Shown here piece after piece: positions 36,865 to 45,780 of a DNA stretch of 64,000 nt (positions are counted from its first letter, which is position 1; each line of letters begins with the position of its first letter). The notes beneath the pieces were generated by a model. That model did no database searches. It was not told where the DNA came from and worked only from the letters and a program-made list of their open reading frames with translations. Both the position numbers and the translations under genes were made by a program. Where the stretch lies: positions 59,909-123,908 of the forward strand of contig JANPIV010000068.1 of assembly GCA_031425155.1 (NCBI GenBank), read 5' to 3'. The DNA is from M3007 sp031425155. GTDB lineage: Bacteria > Bacteroidota > Bacteroidia > Chitinophagales > Saprospiraceae.

Positions 36865-38034
36865 TCAGAGCGTTTTTTCGTAAATCCGGTGCTTACGGAA
36901 CACCTTGCCGTTGATCTGCAACAAGGCCCGGTTCATCATATCGTTATTTTCCAAAATCCAGGACGCCTCGCCACGTGGAATCCCTTTACGCATCGCCGTC
37001 TGGTAAGTACGCACGTAGAAACACACATCCAGACCCGTACGGCGGTACTCCGGCAGGATGCCCAGGGCTACGATACGTACGGCCTTGATAGATTTTCGCC
37101 CAAATAAAAACTTGAAAACGCCGGTTGGAAACAGCCTCCCGCGCGGTATTTTGATAAATACCTCGTTCAAATTGGGCACGCTTAGGGCAACACCGATGGT
37201 TTTTCCGTCTTTTTCGGCAAAAAACACAAACTCCGGGTCGAGGGCCATTTTCAGGTCTTTCCCCATCTGCCGCAGTTCTGCTTCGGTCATGGGCACAAAA
37301 CCCAGATTCTGATCCCAGGCGGCGTTGTACACCGGGAGAAATTTCTCCACTTCCCGGTCGAAATCTTTCATGTTCAACGTCCGGATGGTAATGCCACGCC
37401 GGGCGAGACGCGCTTCGAGTTGGGCGGCTACGGCCTCCAGTTTCGGGTCCAACTTATCCGTATAAAGATCGTAACTAAGTAAGTCCGTGTGTTTTACAAA
37501 ACCATAACGTTCCAGAAATTCCCCGTAATACGGATAGTTGTAAGTCGTCAGCACAAACGGCGGTTCCTCGAAATTTTCTATCAAAACACCACAGGTTTCG
37601 TTGGTGGAGAGATTGGTGGGGCCAATTACCCGTTCCAGCCCTTCCGCCCGCAGCCAATCGGCGGCGGTATCCAACAAAGTCCGCGCTACTTCATAATCTT
37701 CTACTACATCGAAAAAGCCAAAAAAGCCCGCCTGATCGCCCGTAAACTCCAGATAATTATTGTTGCGAATGGCCGCAATCCGCCCCACTACTTTTCCCTC
37801 TGGCGAACGCGCGAGGAAGTATTCCGCCGTAGAATGGTGGAAAAACGGGCTTTTCTGCCGATTCAACAGAGCCTCCTGCGCCATAAAAAGTTCAGGCACA
37901 TAATTCGGGTCACCGGCATAGAGGTCGTGCGGAAAATCAATGAACTGTTGCAAAGCCTTACGACCTTCTACTTTTTCAATGGTAACCGACGCGTTCTTGG
38001 CAGGGCTTACTTCTGCGTGTAGGGTGTTTTTCAT
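36865..38034 (-). CDS. GNAT-fold N-acyltransferase, probable bacterial ceramide synthase (bCerS-like)
   Basis: 389 residues, cytoplasmic. It has the two-part form of the large GNAT/YghO-like family: PELFMAQEALLNRQKSPFF and AEYFLARSPEGKVVGRIAAIRN (acyl-CoA side), GFFGFFDVVEDYEVARTLLDTAADWL, then IGPTNLSTNETCGVLI and a C-terminal LGILPEYRRTGLDVCFY acceptor loop. Caulobacter bCerS, which N-acylates the sphingoid base, belongs to this group. The gene lies 9 bases after spt and 5 before the SDR, so N-acylation of 3-ketosphinganine is the likely role. This rests on family plus context, not on diagnostic residues. Confidence 0.7.
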   Translation of the reverse strand: MKNTLHAEVSPAKNASVTIEKVEGRKALQQFIDFPHDLYAGDPNYVPELFMAQEALLNRQKSPFFHHSTAEYFLARSPEGKVVGRIAAIRNNNYLEFTGDQAGFFGFFDVVEDYEVARTLLDTAADWLRAEGLERVIGPTNLSTNETCGVLIENFEEPPFVLTTYNYPYYGEFLERYGFVKHTDLLSYDLYTDKLDPKLEAVAAQLEARLARRGITIRTLNMKDFDREVEKFLPVYNAAWDQNLGFVPMTEAELRQMGKDLKMALDPEFVFFAEKDGKTIGVALSVPNLNEVFIKIPRGRLFPTGVFKFLFGRKSIKAVRIVALGILPEYRRTGLDVCFYVRTYQTAMRKGIPRGEASWILENNDMMNRALLQINGKVFRKHRIYEKTL

Positions 38035-38042
38035 AAAAAAAG

Positions 38043-39257
38043 TTACATAGACTCTTGAAAATCAAGGGTTTCGTGCAGTTCGAGCAGTTGTGCATTACGG
38101 TGCATGATCTCTACGGCGCGATCAATCTGCGCAAAAGAGTGGGTGGCCATCAGCGAGAAACGAATCAGCGAATCAGCACTGCGTACCGCCGGAGATACCA
38201 CGGGATTGACAAATATCCCATCGTCGGCCATCATTTTGGCAAACTGGAAAGTCTTCATGTCGTCGCGGATATAAATGGGCAGAATGGGCGATTCCGTCTT
38301 GCCAATCTCAAAACCGGCACTTTTCAGCTGCGCCATCGCGTAGTGCGTGTTCTGCCACAGTTTTTCAATCCGTTCCGGCTCCTGCTGGATGATTTCAATC
38401 GCCGCCAACGCACTGGCTGCTGCTGCTGGAGTCATACTCGCGCTGAAAATAAGGGCGCGGGAGTTGTGCTTCAGGTAGTTGATCGTGTCATGGTCAGCCG
38501 CCACAAAACCACCCAGCGAAGCGAGTGATTTGGAGAACGTACCGACGATCAGGTCCACCTTGTGGTGCAGCCCGAAATGGTCGCCAGTGCCCCGTCCCTG
38601 TTGCCCGATCACGCCAACTGCGTGGGCGTCGTCCACGATGATGGTGGCATCGTAACGGTCGGCCAGTTTGACGATGCCTGGCAGGTCAGCGATGTCGCCT
38701 TCCATGCTGAAAATGCCGTCCATGACGATCAATTTCGCGCCGTCCCCTTCCACGCGCCGTAGTTGCTGTTCGAGGGAAGCCATGTCATTGTGGCGATATT
38801 TCACCACTTTGCCAAACGAGAGGCGCGTGCCATCAATGATGGAAGCGTGGACGAGTTCGTCAATAAAAATATAGTCGTTGCGTCCGGCCAAAGGCGCAAT
38901 CGCCCCCAGATTCGCCTGAAAACCAGTGCTATAGAGCAGCACGGCTTCCTTGTCGAGATAGTTGGCCAGGCTTTCTTCCAGTTCGATGTGGATTTTGAGC
39001 GTGCCATTCAGGAAGCGCGATCCAGCGCAGCCGGTGCCGTACTGTTGGATGGCCCGTTGCGCGGCCTCCTTTAGTTTGGGGTGGTTCGTCAGGCCAAGAT
39101 AACTGTTGGAACCAAACATGAGCACTGGCTTCCCGTCTATCATTACCTCCGTGTCCTGTTCGGACTCAATGACCCGGAAATAAGGGTAAAGGTCCGCTCT
39201 CTTCAACTGGTCAGCGGCATCGTAACCGCGAATTTTGTGTGAAAGGCTACTGTTCAT
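38043..39257 (-). CDS. spt: Serine palmitoyltransferase (PLP-dependent alpha-oxoamine synthase)
   Basis: 404 residues. It condenses L-serine with palmitoyl-CoA to 3-ketosphinganine, the first step of sphingolipid synthesis. It has the full alpha-oxoamine synthase layout: NSYLGLTNHP near 51, GTGCAGSRFLNGT, His137 in DELVHASIIDG (stacks on the cofactor), Asp209/His212 in DDAHAVG, and the PLP lysine Lys243 in GTFSKSLASLGG. Related enzymes (glycine C-acetyltransferase, AONS) share these motifs; the acyltransferase and SDR neighbours favour SPT. A TetR-type operator and -7 element lie about 170 bases upstream. Confidence 0.85.
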   Translation of the reverse strand: MNSSLSHKIRGYDAADQLKRADLYPYFRVIESEQDTEVMIDGKPVLMFGSNSYLGLTNHPKLKEAAQRAIQQYGTGCAGSRFLNGTLKIHIELEESLANYLDKEAVLLYSTGFQANLGAIAPLAGRNDYIFIDELVHASIIDGTRLSFGKVVKYRHNDMASLEQQLRRVEGDGAKLIVMDGIFSMEGDIADLPGIVKLADRYDATIIVDDAHAVGVIGQQGRGTGDHFGLHHKVDLIVGTFSKSLASLGGFVAADHDTINYLKHNSRALIFSASMTPAAAASALAAIEIIQQEPERIEKLWQNTHYAMAQLKSAGFEIGKTESPILPIYIRDDMKTFQFAKMMADDGIFVNPVVSPAVRSADSLIRFSLMATHSFAQIDRAVEIMHRNAQLLELHETLDFQESM

Positions 39258-39428
39258 GCCGCAAGGATTTAAAGTGAAGTTGGGTTTCGAATAAGAATGA
39301 TGTCGTGAATCGGGATTGTCCGTAAGTGTTAGTAGTCAATGAATTAAAGTAAGTTTGAAATCATCTTTCAGTCACTATAATTACGTGCCACGGGATTTTG
39401 GGCGGCGCAAAAGGTGGAAATTGATTTT

Positions 39429-39449
39429 TAAATTTAACTGTTTAGTTAA
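39429..39449 (-). promoter_or_regulatory. TetR operator and -7 element upstream of spt operon
   Basis: TTAACT-GTTT-AGTTAA (39434-39449) is a perfect inverted repeat. Read on the minus strand it runs into TAAATTTA (39429-39436). The same arrangement stands before the tetR gene at 40344-40364. No TTTG is seen at -33 here. The rest of the gap 39258-39726 shows nothing else I can name. Confidence 0.65.
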
Positions 39450-39726
39450 TTCTGAATTCTAAGCGGTGACATTAACGGCTAGTCGAAAAATGGATTACCG
39501 AGAATTGGAGAACGCCCGCTTTATGCGCTCTAAATCAGAAGATTCGGTGAAATTGATTATAATCGGTTTGCCTCACATTCACGGAGTCATCGGACTCAAT
39601 TTCCACTTTTGCAGGACTAAAAATGAATATGTTGACGGTAGGAGAGATGTCAAAAAAGGAATGCGATTAAAGTTTGTTAACAGGGCCTAAACAGGATGGT
39701 TCGCGGGGGCGATAAAAATTTCCAGA

Positions 39727-40332
39727 TTACACTTCTAAAGAGCGGATAATCATGTTACTGACGTGCGCAACGCGATCATCTATCAATTGTTCAAAGGATT
39801 CATGCTCCGCTTCCAGGGCCGCCTGATACATCGGCTGCGCCAAAAACGGGAACATCGTGAGGCCCATAATGGACAAAAACAACTGCCGGGGACAAACCGT
39901 AAGAATGTTCCCCGCCGCCTGCTCCTTTTCCACCAGGTCCCGAAAAACCCTATACACCCGGGCATGGGATTCACTCGGCCCGGCGCACTGTCGTTCGGGG
40001 TTGCTGTGCATCTCATTCAGTATAAACATCGGCAAGTACGGTGCCGAGCGCATTTTCTTGATCTCTGCTTCGACCATTCGGCGTAATTTCTCGAAGAACG
40101 GCAAATCCGAAGTCAGGATCGAAATGATATTGGACTGAAACTTTTGCGATTCCTGATCGAAGATCATCGCAAACAACTTGTCTTTCGTCCGAAAGTAGTA
40201 ATGTAGCAACGCCTGGTTGATACGTGCTGTCTTCGCAATGTCACACATCCGCGATGCCGCAAATCCTTTTTGCATGAATACCTTCCGCGCTGCTTCCAGG
40301 ATGGTTTCTTCCGTGCTGATGACTGTTTCCAC
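39727..40332 (-). CDS. TetR/AcrR family transcriptional regulator
   Basis: 201 residues, GTG start at 40332. The N-terminal helix-turn-helix is typical: ILEAARKVFMQKGFAASRMCDIAKTARINQALLHYYFRTKDKLF (residues 11-54). The C-terminal ~140 residues form the ligand-binding and dimer domain, whose effector cannot be told. A near-palindromic site lies inside its own promoter and a near match lies before the spt operon, so it probably represses itself and sphingolipid synthesis. The gene sits just upstream of spt, on the same strand. Confidence 0.9.
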   Translation of the reverse strand: METVISTEETILEAARKVFMQKGFAASRMCDIAKTARINQALLHYYFRTKDKLFAMIFDQESQKFQSNIISILTSDLPFFEKLRRMVEAEIKKMRSAPYLPMFILNEMHSNPERQCAGPSESHARVYRVFRDLVEKEQAAGNILTVCPRQLFLSIMGLTMFPFLAQPMYQAALEAEHESFEQLIDDRVAHVSNMIIRSLEV

Positions 40333-40343
40333 AGTTTAATTTA

Positions 40344-40375
40344 TAAATTTAACCGTTTGATTAATAAGCCACAAA
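40344..40375 (-). promoter_or_regulatory. tetR promoter with embedded operator
   Basis: On the minus strand: TTTG (40372-40375), 20 bases, then TAAATTTA (40344-40351), a good Bacteroidota promoter. The spacer carries the inverted repeat TTAATC-AAAC-GGTTAA (40349-40364; one mismatch between arms). The start codon follows at 40332. Confidence 0.65.
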
Positions 40376-40499
40376 GGTGGGGCCCTTCCGTCCGGGAAGC
40401 AAGGATAAGGAAAAGAATTAGGGAATCATTAACAAAATATCAGCTAATGTATTTTTTAAAAAATAATGTAAATAGCATTGATTATAAATGTTTTAAATG

Positions 40500-41681
40500 T
40501 TATTTATGATTAAATTTAGTCAATATTTCTGCAAAGTATTGATAGTACGCAGCAGTCATTTTTTCCCAGCCAAAATGATCGAGGGCATACTGTCTGGCCT
40601 GCTTCCCAAAAGCGGTGTTGGAAGCGGGTTCACTACTTAATTTGGTCAAGGCCGCCACCCAGGCGGTTTCGATTTGGCTGGGCAGCAGCCATCCATTCTT
40701 TTCATGGTGTATGGCGTCGGTGATGCCTTCGAGGTTGGCGGCCACCACCGGCAGGCCCCGCAAATTGGCTTCCAGGCAGACCAGACCGAAACCTTCCATG
40801 TCGCCTTCCACCGGCACATTGGGCATTAAAAAAGCCGTGGCCGCCGACATAATTTGCATAATATCGGTCAGCGGCAACTTGCCCAAATGCCGCACCCGCC
40901 CCGCCAAAGTCGGCGACTTGAGCAAAATCCGCAGCGCATCCTCATCGGAAGGCAGGCCAAAAAGCAGTTCCAGTTGCTTGCGCACACCCGTCGGCAGACC
41001 ATGCAACAGTACGCTGGAAAACGGTCGCTCCCGCCGGAACGGCCCGATGATGAGCACCTGAAAATCGCCCGGTAACAGCGGAAACACGCTCCGCAAAAAC
41101 CACGAAAAGCCCTTGCGCAGTACGGGCCGACCCATCAGGATCAGCGTCCTTTTGCCCGCAAAATCAAGGTGATATTGTTGCTGAAATTGCTGCTGCTCTT
41201 CCGCCGTGGGCACATAGTCGGCCAGGTCGTGATCTACGCCATTCGGGATGACGTGGACTTTTTCCGCCGCTATTCCCCGCTCGATGCAGGCCCTCGCGGT
41301 CGCCTGACTCACGGCAATAATGCCCTGAAAGTGCCCCAGACGCGGCAGCAATTTGCGTTGATACACACCATTGGGATAGACCACATCCAGCCCATGCAGC
41401 GTGACGGTGCGCAGCATACCCGGAAAATCGTCGGCCCCCGCGCAAAAGGCCGCCGCCAGCCCGTCGTTGAAATGCAGGATGGAAATGCCGGGATGCTGAT
41501 CGAGTTTTTCCTGAATACTTTTTTTGAGTCGCCAGAAGAAGCGCACTTTGCTCTCCCCCCCGGCGCAGCAGAGCAGATGCACCACAGCGTGCTTACCCAT
41601 GCGCTGGGTGAGCTCGAAACTTTGCTTTTCCATGCCGCCGACCGAGGGCGGGTACTTATGGGTGATGAAGAGGATTTCCAT
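40500..41681 (-). CDS. GT4-family glycosyltransferase
   Basis: 393 residues from ATG 41681 (MEILFITHKYPPSVGGMEKQ); the longer frame to 41717 adds an atypical segment. It has a GT-B fold with an N-terminal acceptor domain starting at a glycine-rich PPSVGGME loop. The C-terminal donor domain carries MGRPVLRKGF and the E-x7-E motif in EGFGLVCLEANLRGLPVVAANLEGI, which binds nucleotide-sugar phosphate. The gene follows a flippase-like gene and another GT4 gene on the same strand. Acceptor unknown; a lipid or cell-surface polymer is plausible. Confidence 0.88.
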   Translation of the reverse strand: MEILFITHKYPPSVGGMEKQSFELTQRMGKHAVVHLLCCAGGESKVRFFWRLKKSIQEKLDQHPGISILHFNDGLAAAFCAGADDFPGMLRTVTLHGLDVVYPNGVYQRKLLPRLGHFQGIIAVSQATARACIERGIAAEKVHVIPNGVDHDLADYVPTAEEQQQFQQQYHLDFAGKRTLILMGRPVLRKGFSWFLRSVFPLLPGDFQVLIIGPFRRERPFSSVLLHGLPTGVRKQLELLFGLPSDEDALRILLKSPTLAGRVRHLGKLPLTDIMQIMSAATAFLMPNVPVEGDMEGFGLVCLEANLRGLPVVAANLEGITDAIHHEKNGWLLPSQIETAWVAALTKLSSEPASNTAFGKQARQYALDHFGWEKMTAAYYQYFAEILTKFNHK

Positions 41682-41848
41682 ATCTGCGAATGTGGACAAT
41701 GTGAGGAATGTGGTCAATGTGATTAGGCGGAGTACATATAGAAATCCGTTTCGATTCGTCTAATCCGTCAAAATCCGTGTTCCCATTGTTGCTACGGTGT
41801 AGGTTTAGTAAATGCAACTAATTGACAGTGAGATACTTATTCGTCATG

Positions 41849-42841
41849 CTAAATAACTTCATCCGGTTCTTTAACACCCTTTTTCTTAAAAAGAAAAACA
41901 TACATCACCGCCGCCACCAAAATCCAGAACAACTGCCGCGAGCGGCGCAGGATGGAAGCGGTGACCCAGATGGTGCCGCCACCAATGCCGATCAGGGCCA
42001 GCATTACTTTATTGCCATATTCTTCGATCCCCACCTGCCCCGGCACGAAGGCCCCGGCGGACTTGAAAAGTACCACCCCCATATCCACCAACAGGGCCTT
42101 GACGACGGTGGTTTTGACCCCCAAAAAAAGCAGAATGAGGTAAAATTCCAGCGAACCGGCGATCCAGTGCAGGCAGGAAAACAAAAAAGCCAGGAACATA
42201 GACCAGCGGTTCTGGCGATAAAAAGCCAGCAAATCCGCCCATAAATCGGTGATATAGTGGTGTATCTGTTTTCTGCGGGCTTGTAGCGGCAGCCAGCGGG
42301 ACAGGCGTTGCAGGGTACGCTGCTGCCAAAGCAAATACATAAGCAAACCGACGACCGGCAGCAGCAAGCCCCAGCCCCAATAGTCGCGCAACCAGTAAAA
42401 ATGCTCGGTATAAGAGGTCACCAGCCAGATGCCCATCAGCAAGATCAGGAACAGCTGGCTCAGGATCATGAACACCCGCGACAACAGAATGGAATGCAAG
42501 GCCCACTGATCGTCAATGCCTTTTTCGCGCAGCAGGAACACTTTCAGGGCTTCTCCGCCCACCACACTGGTGGGATTGAGGATGGCGGCGGTTTCGCCCA
42601 CCAGCCGGATCCAGAATAGTTGCCAGCCCGACACCGTCGCACTCACCGCAGGCATACAGCGCCGCCAGGCCAGCACCCCCATCCAGTTGGAGAGAATGGT
42701 GACGGACAGCAGCAGCAGAAATTTGACACCGATGTTCCGAATCGCCACCAGCACCGCCGCCCAATCGGTGGCATACAGGAAAAAAGCCAAGCAAGCCAGG
42801 GCGACCAAAAGAATGGCCAGTTTTATATAGTTTTTTTTCAT
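41849..42841 (-). CDS. Flippase-like integral membrane protein (LPG-synthase TM / UPF0104 family)
   Basis: 330 residues with about eight hydrophobic helices. The family features are the starting KKNYIKLAILLVALACLAF helix, the LLSVTILSNWMGVLAWRRCM segment, NPTSVVGGEALKVFLLREKGI, and LFKSAGAFVPGQVGIEEYG near the end. This fold covers the TM part of lysyl-phosphatidylglycerol synthase and AglD-like proteins and is usually found next to glycosyltransferases. Its ATG overlaps the stop of the upstream GT4 gene by four bases, so the two are translationally coupled. Moving or modifying a lipid-linked product is likely but unproved. Confidence 0.82.
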   Translation of the reverse strand: MKKNYIKLAILLVALACLAFFLYATDWAAVLVAIRNIGVKFLLLLSVTILSNWMGVLAWRRCMPAVSATVSGWQLFWIRLVGETAAILNPTSVVGGEALKVFLLREKGIDDQWALHSILLSRVFMILSQLFLILLMGIWLVTSYTEHFYWLRDYWGWGLLLPVVGLLMYLLWQQRTLQRLSRWLPLQARRKQIHHYITDLWADLLAFYRQNRWSMFLAFLFSCLHWIAGSLEFYLILLFLGVKTTVVKALLVDMGVVLFKSAGAFVPGQVGIEEYGNKVMLALIGIGGGTIWVTASILRRSRQLFWILVAAVMYVFLFKKKGVKEPDEVI

Positions 42842-44013
42842 CCCGGCAGATTCGTAACCGGCGGGCGGGCCGCCATTGCTTCCAGATCATGGAAATAAGT
42901 CGCGGCCAAATCCTCCCAACTCAATGATTTACTGTACTTTAGTCCTGCTTCCACGAACTGGCGGTGCAGGTTTTTATCTTCCAATAACTGCCGGATGCGA
43001 CGCACATAGTCCGCCGGATCGTTTGGCGCACAGAGGAACCCGTTCACGCCCTGCTCGATGAAATTGCGCGAACCACCACCATCGGCGATCACGCAGGGCA
43101 GCCCGGAAGCCATCGCTTCGATGACCACATTGCCGTAGGATTCGCTGATGGACGTAAAGACAAACACGTCCGACGAGGCATACAGCATGGACAAATGCTG
43201 GTGATCCACTTTCGCGGTAAAAATAGCCCTGGGCATCCGCCGCTGACATTCTTCCATCGCCACGCCGTCGCCGGCAATCAGGAAATTGTGCGGTATTTGT
43301 GCCTCCTGTAGCACCTGATAAATCCGGCAGAGCGTTTCCAGGTTTTTTTCCCACACCAAACGGCTGGCAAACAGCACCACTGGATCTGCATTGCCCGTCA
43401 ACTCATACATCGCTGCGCGGTCTTTTTTGGCCGGAGAAAACAGGGTGGTGTCCATGCCGCGTTGCCAAAGTTGCAGCCGGGTGGGTGCCACGCCGTATGA
43501 AGTCAGTTCCGAACGCATCTCCTCGGAAGGGATATAGACCCGGTCGCAGCGGTTGTAAAAGGATTTTTGGGTCGCAATGACCCGCGCCCGCACCAGACTG
43601 GCCAGTCGCGGCGAGGATTTGAGGTAATACGCCACGTAGGAAGTAAAGTGGGTGTGATAGATCGTCAACACCGGAATGTGGTGCTCATTGGCATATTGCA
43701 CCGCAAACTCACCCAGCATGGACGGCGTGGCAATATGAATCACATCCGGCTGAAATTCGCGCAATTTCCGGCGCATCCGTCCTTTGGAGAACCAGGGAAC
43801 GGCCATTTTATACGGCCGATTCACGATCAGCGACACGGCCGGAATGCGCACCGCCTCGAAGTCGGCAATGCGTTCTGGCCCCATGCCGCAAAAGAACAGG
43901 AACTCGAACCGTTCGGCGGGAATCCGGTGGATCAACTGGAACATGGTGCGTGAAGCCCCGTCAAAATCTTCGATCAGGATTTCCGCAAAAAAGGCAATTT
44001 TGACTTTTTTCAA
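42838..44013 (-). CDS. GT4-family glycosyltransferase, glycolipid-synthase-like
   Basis: 391 residues if it starts at TTG 44013 (KKVKIAFFAEI); another TTG at 44046 is in frame and no ATG precedes the conserved start, so the initiation site is uncertain. GT-B fold: FDGASRTMFQLIHRIP in the acceptor half, VIHIATPSMLGEFAVQYA, the HTHFTSYV segment, and VLFASRLVWEKNLETL with E-x7-E in ESYGNVVIEAMASGLPCVIADGGG. The overall pattern resembles mannosyl- or glucosyl-diacylglycerol synthases. It leads a small unit with a flippase-like protein and a second GT4. Confidence 0.82.
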   Translation of the reverse strand: MKKVKIAFFAEILIEDFDGASRTMFQLIHRIPAERFEFLFFCGMGPERIADFEAVRIPAVSLIVNRPYKMAVPWFSKGRMRRKLREFQPDVIHIATPSMLGEFAVQYANEHHIPVLTIYHTHFTSYVAYYLKSSPRLASLVRARVIATQKSFYNRCDRVYIPSEEMRSELTSYGVAPTRLQLWQRGMDTTLFSPAKKDRAAMYELTGNADPVVLFASRLVWEKNLETLCRIYQVLQEAQIPHNFLIAGDGVAMEECQRRMPRAIFTAKVDHQHLSMLYASSDVFVFTSISESYGNVVIEAMASGLPCVIADGGGSRNFIEQGVNGFLCAPNDPADYVRRIRQLLEDKNLHRQFVEAGLKYSKSLSWEDLAATYFHDLEAMAARPPVTNLPG

Positions 44014-44054
44014 AGGACACGGCGCGTAAATGCTTGCAGGGCGCAAGGTACGGC

Positions 44055-44079
44055 GTAGGGGCGACCCTAGCGGTCGCCC
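44055..44079. repeat. 25-bp dispersed hairpin repeat, copy 2
   Basis: GTAGGGGCGACCC then TAGCGGTCGCCC. It equals the copy at 32067-32091 except for one base pair swapped in both arms (A-T to G-C) and one loop base. Confidence 0.75.
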
Positions 44080-44112
44080 GAATAAGGATCATCAAAAAAA
44101 TATTTCCTATGG

Positions 44113-44146
44113 TTTGAATTTATGCGCGGGCTTGTCTTATGTTTGC
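44113..44146 (+). promoter_or_regulatory. Promoter of the tRNA-Ala gene
   Basis: TTTG at 44113-44116 and TATGTTTGC at 44138-44146, 21 bases apart, fit the Bacteroidota consensus very well. The tRNA begins 25 bases further on. Confidence 0.7.
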
Positions 44147-44171
44147 ACCCGCTTTTGAAAAGAGGCGATGC

Positions 44172-44244
<73 letters not shown>

Positions 44245-44254
44245 CAGGATTATG

Positions 44255-44287
44255 AAGGGTTTCTGCGTAAGCGGGAACCCTTTTTTT
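44255..44287 (+). terminator. Terminator after tRNA-Ala
   Basis: AAGGGTT (44255-44261) pairs with AACCCTT (44276-44282), followed by a seven-base T tract. The rest of the gap to 44580 is AT-rich and shows nothing else I can name. Confidence 0.8.
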
Positions 44288-44580
44288 GTGCTTTTTGGGG
44301 GTGGGTGGATTGGTGGAGGACAGCGTGGGAGTGGGATTTTATTTATGCTGAATGCGTTTTGAAAAATTCTGTTGGGATAGTATTAGAAATGCTTTATTTT
44401 GGGCCGGATAAAAAGAGGGGTGGATGGGGTAAGAGAAAGGATATAGGATTGTTTTATAGGTGCTTGCGTGAGTAAATGGTTTGAAACACCTGTTTGGCAA
44501 CTGACAGGGAAGGAGAAGGTAGCTCAGGTACCTGAGGAGAAGGGAAAATTTAAATCAGTTAACATATTTAACATTAACTA

Positions 44581-45780
44581 ATGGAGGCTAAAGTTCAAGT
44601 TTTTACAAAGAGCCAGAGGTTTGAATTAAATGAATGGATTTTTTATGTGATCTGTTCACTAGTACTTGTTGGGATTGCCGTTTTGCGATTTAATGAGATA
44701 TCTAAAGTCTTTAGTAGCGTAGAGGATAGTTTTAACCTCCTCTTGTTTTTAAATAGGGAGGCCTTTATCTTAATTACTGCATTTGCCATATTAGCCATTC
44801 CCTTTATGTTTATGCTTTTGCTAGGTAGGCCTCCATTTTCTCACTTTCGAATATTAAGGGAGATGAAGGTACGTGAAGAAGAAATTATTTTGGAAAAGAT
44901 AAAGGCTGAATTGCAGAAAGAGGAAATGGTAGATGAAATAAAAAATATAATGCAAAGTATAGAAGAGCAAAATAATACACCTGAGGGCTTGTTAAATTTA
45001 TATGTTAAACAATCTGAAAAATTAGCTTCAGAAATACATGATCGGGCAAAGTTTTTTATTTTGGTTGGAGGGTCAATTGCTATAATTGGAATTCTATTCT
45101 TCTTTGCAATTAATTCTAGATTGCCTTCTATTTATAGCAGTACTCTTAACGCTATGCTAGATCAAGAAAGCAAACTTCTTGATGCTATGCTTAACACGGT
45201 TGAAAAATCTGATACTTTAAAAGTGGGCGGTAAGGTATATGTATCGATAGATAAAACTGATATTGATAAATCTATTGAATATAACACTGGGAAACTAACA
45301 AAAAAACCTGATATTGACGCGAAGGTACATCTCTCAAGAGATAAAATTGATAATGATACATCTATGGGATCTAACCTTGGGAAAGCAACAAAAAAAACTG
45401 GCATCGACGAAATGGAGAATTCAAAAGGTAAACCATTTGATTATGTTTCTGTAATTCAAAGGTTTTCTATTTTGTTTTTTATAGAATTAATTGCTTTCTT
45501 TTTTTTAAGGCAGCACAGAGTTATGATGGAAGAATTTAGATATTATGAAACGCTTAAACGGAAACGACAAGATAATCAGTTCATTTTTACTTTGGCAAAC
45601 CACTACGAAGATAAACCGGAAACTTTAAAAATACTTTTGGAAAAATTATCTTTAACAGACCCGAGATTTAAACTTGGTGCTAATGAGAGCACGGAAGTCC
45701 TAGAGGCGCAAAAAATAAAAGAAGAGATGCTTCCAATCGATAAACTAATTGATACGCTAAAAGATTTGAAAAAATCATAA
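44581..45780 (+). CDS. AT-rich multi-pass membrane protein with internal 30-residue duplication
   Basis: 399 residues. Hydrophobic helices at about 20-37, 60-82 (LITAFAILAIPFMFMLLLG), 160-180 (FFILVGGSIAIIGILFFFA) and 297-313 (ILFFIELIAFFFL). A charged coiled-coil-like stretch (about 97-140, REEEIILEKIKAELQKEE) lies between helix pairs. The extracytoplasmic or cytoplasmic loop at about 217-276 contains two related 30-residue units (KVYVSIDKTDID... and KVHLSRDKIDND...). It follows tRNA-Ala in a very AT-rich segment, typical of acquired DNA. Not recognised as a known family. Confidence 0.6.
   Translation: MEAKVQVFTKSQRFELNEWIFYVICSLVLVGIAVLRFNEISKVFSSVEDSFNLLLFLNREAFILITAFAILAIPFMFMLLLGRPPFSHFRILREMKVREEEIILEKIKAELQKEEMVDEIKNIMQSIEEQNNTPEGLLNLYVKQSEKLASEIHDRAKFFILVGGSIAIIGILFFFAINSRLPSIYSSTLNAMLDQESKLLDAMLNTVEKSDTLKVGGKVYVSIDKTDIDKSIEYNTGKLTKKPDIDAKVHLSRDKIDNDTSMGSNLGKATKKTGIDEMENSKGKPFDYVSVIQRFSILFFIELIAFFFLRQHRVMMEEFRYYETLKRKRQDNQFIFTLANHYEDKPETLKILLEKLSLTDPRFKLGANESTEVLEAQKIKEEMLPIDKLIDTLKDLKKS

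Noticed and set aside
39466..39690. 74-codon reading frame between spt and tetR
   Set aside because: No recognisable domain, poor start context, and it lies next to the regulatory site; probably chance.
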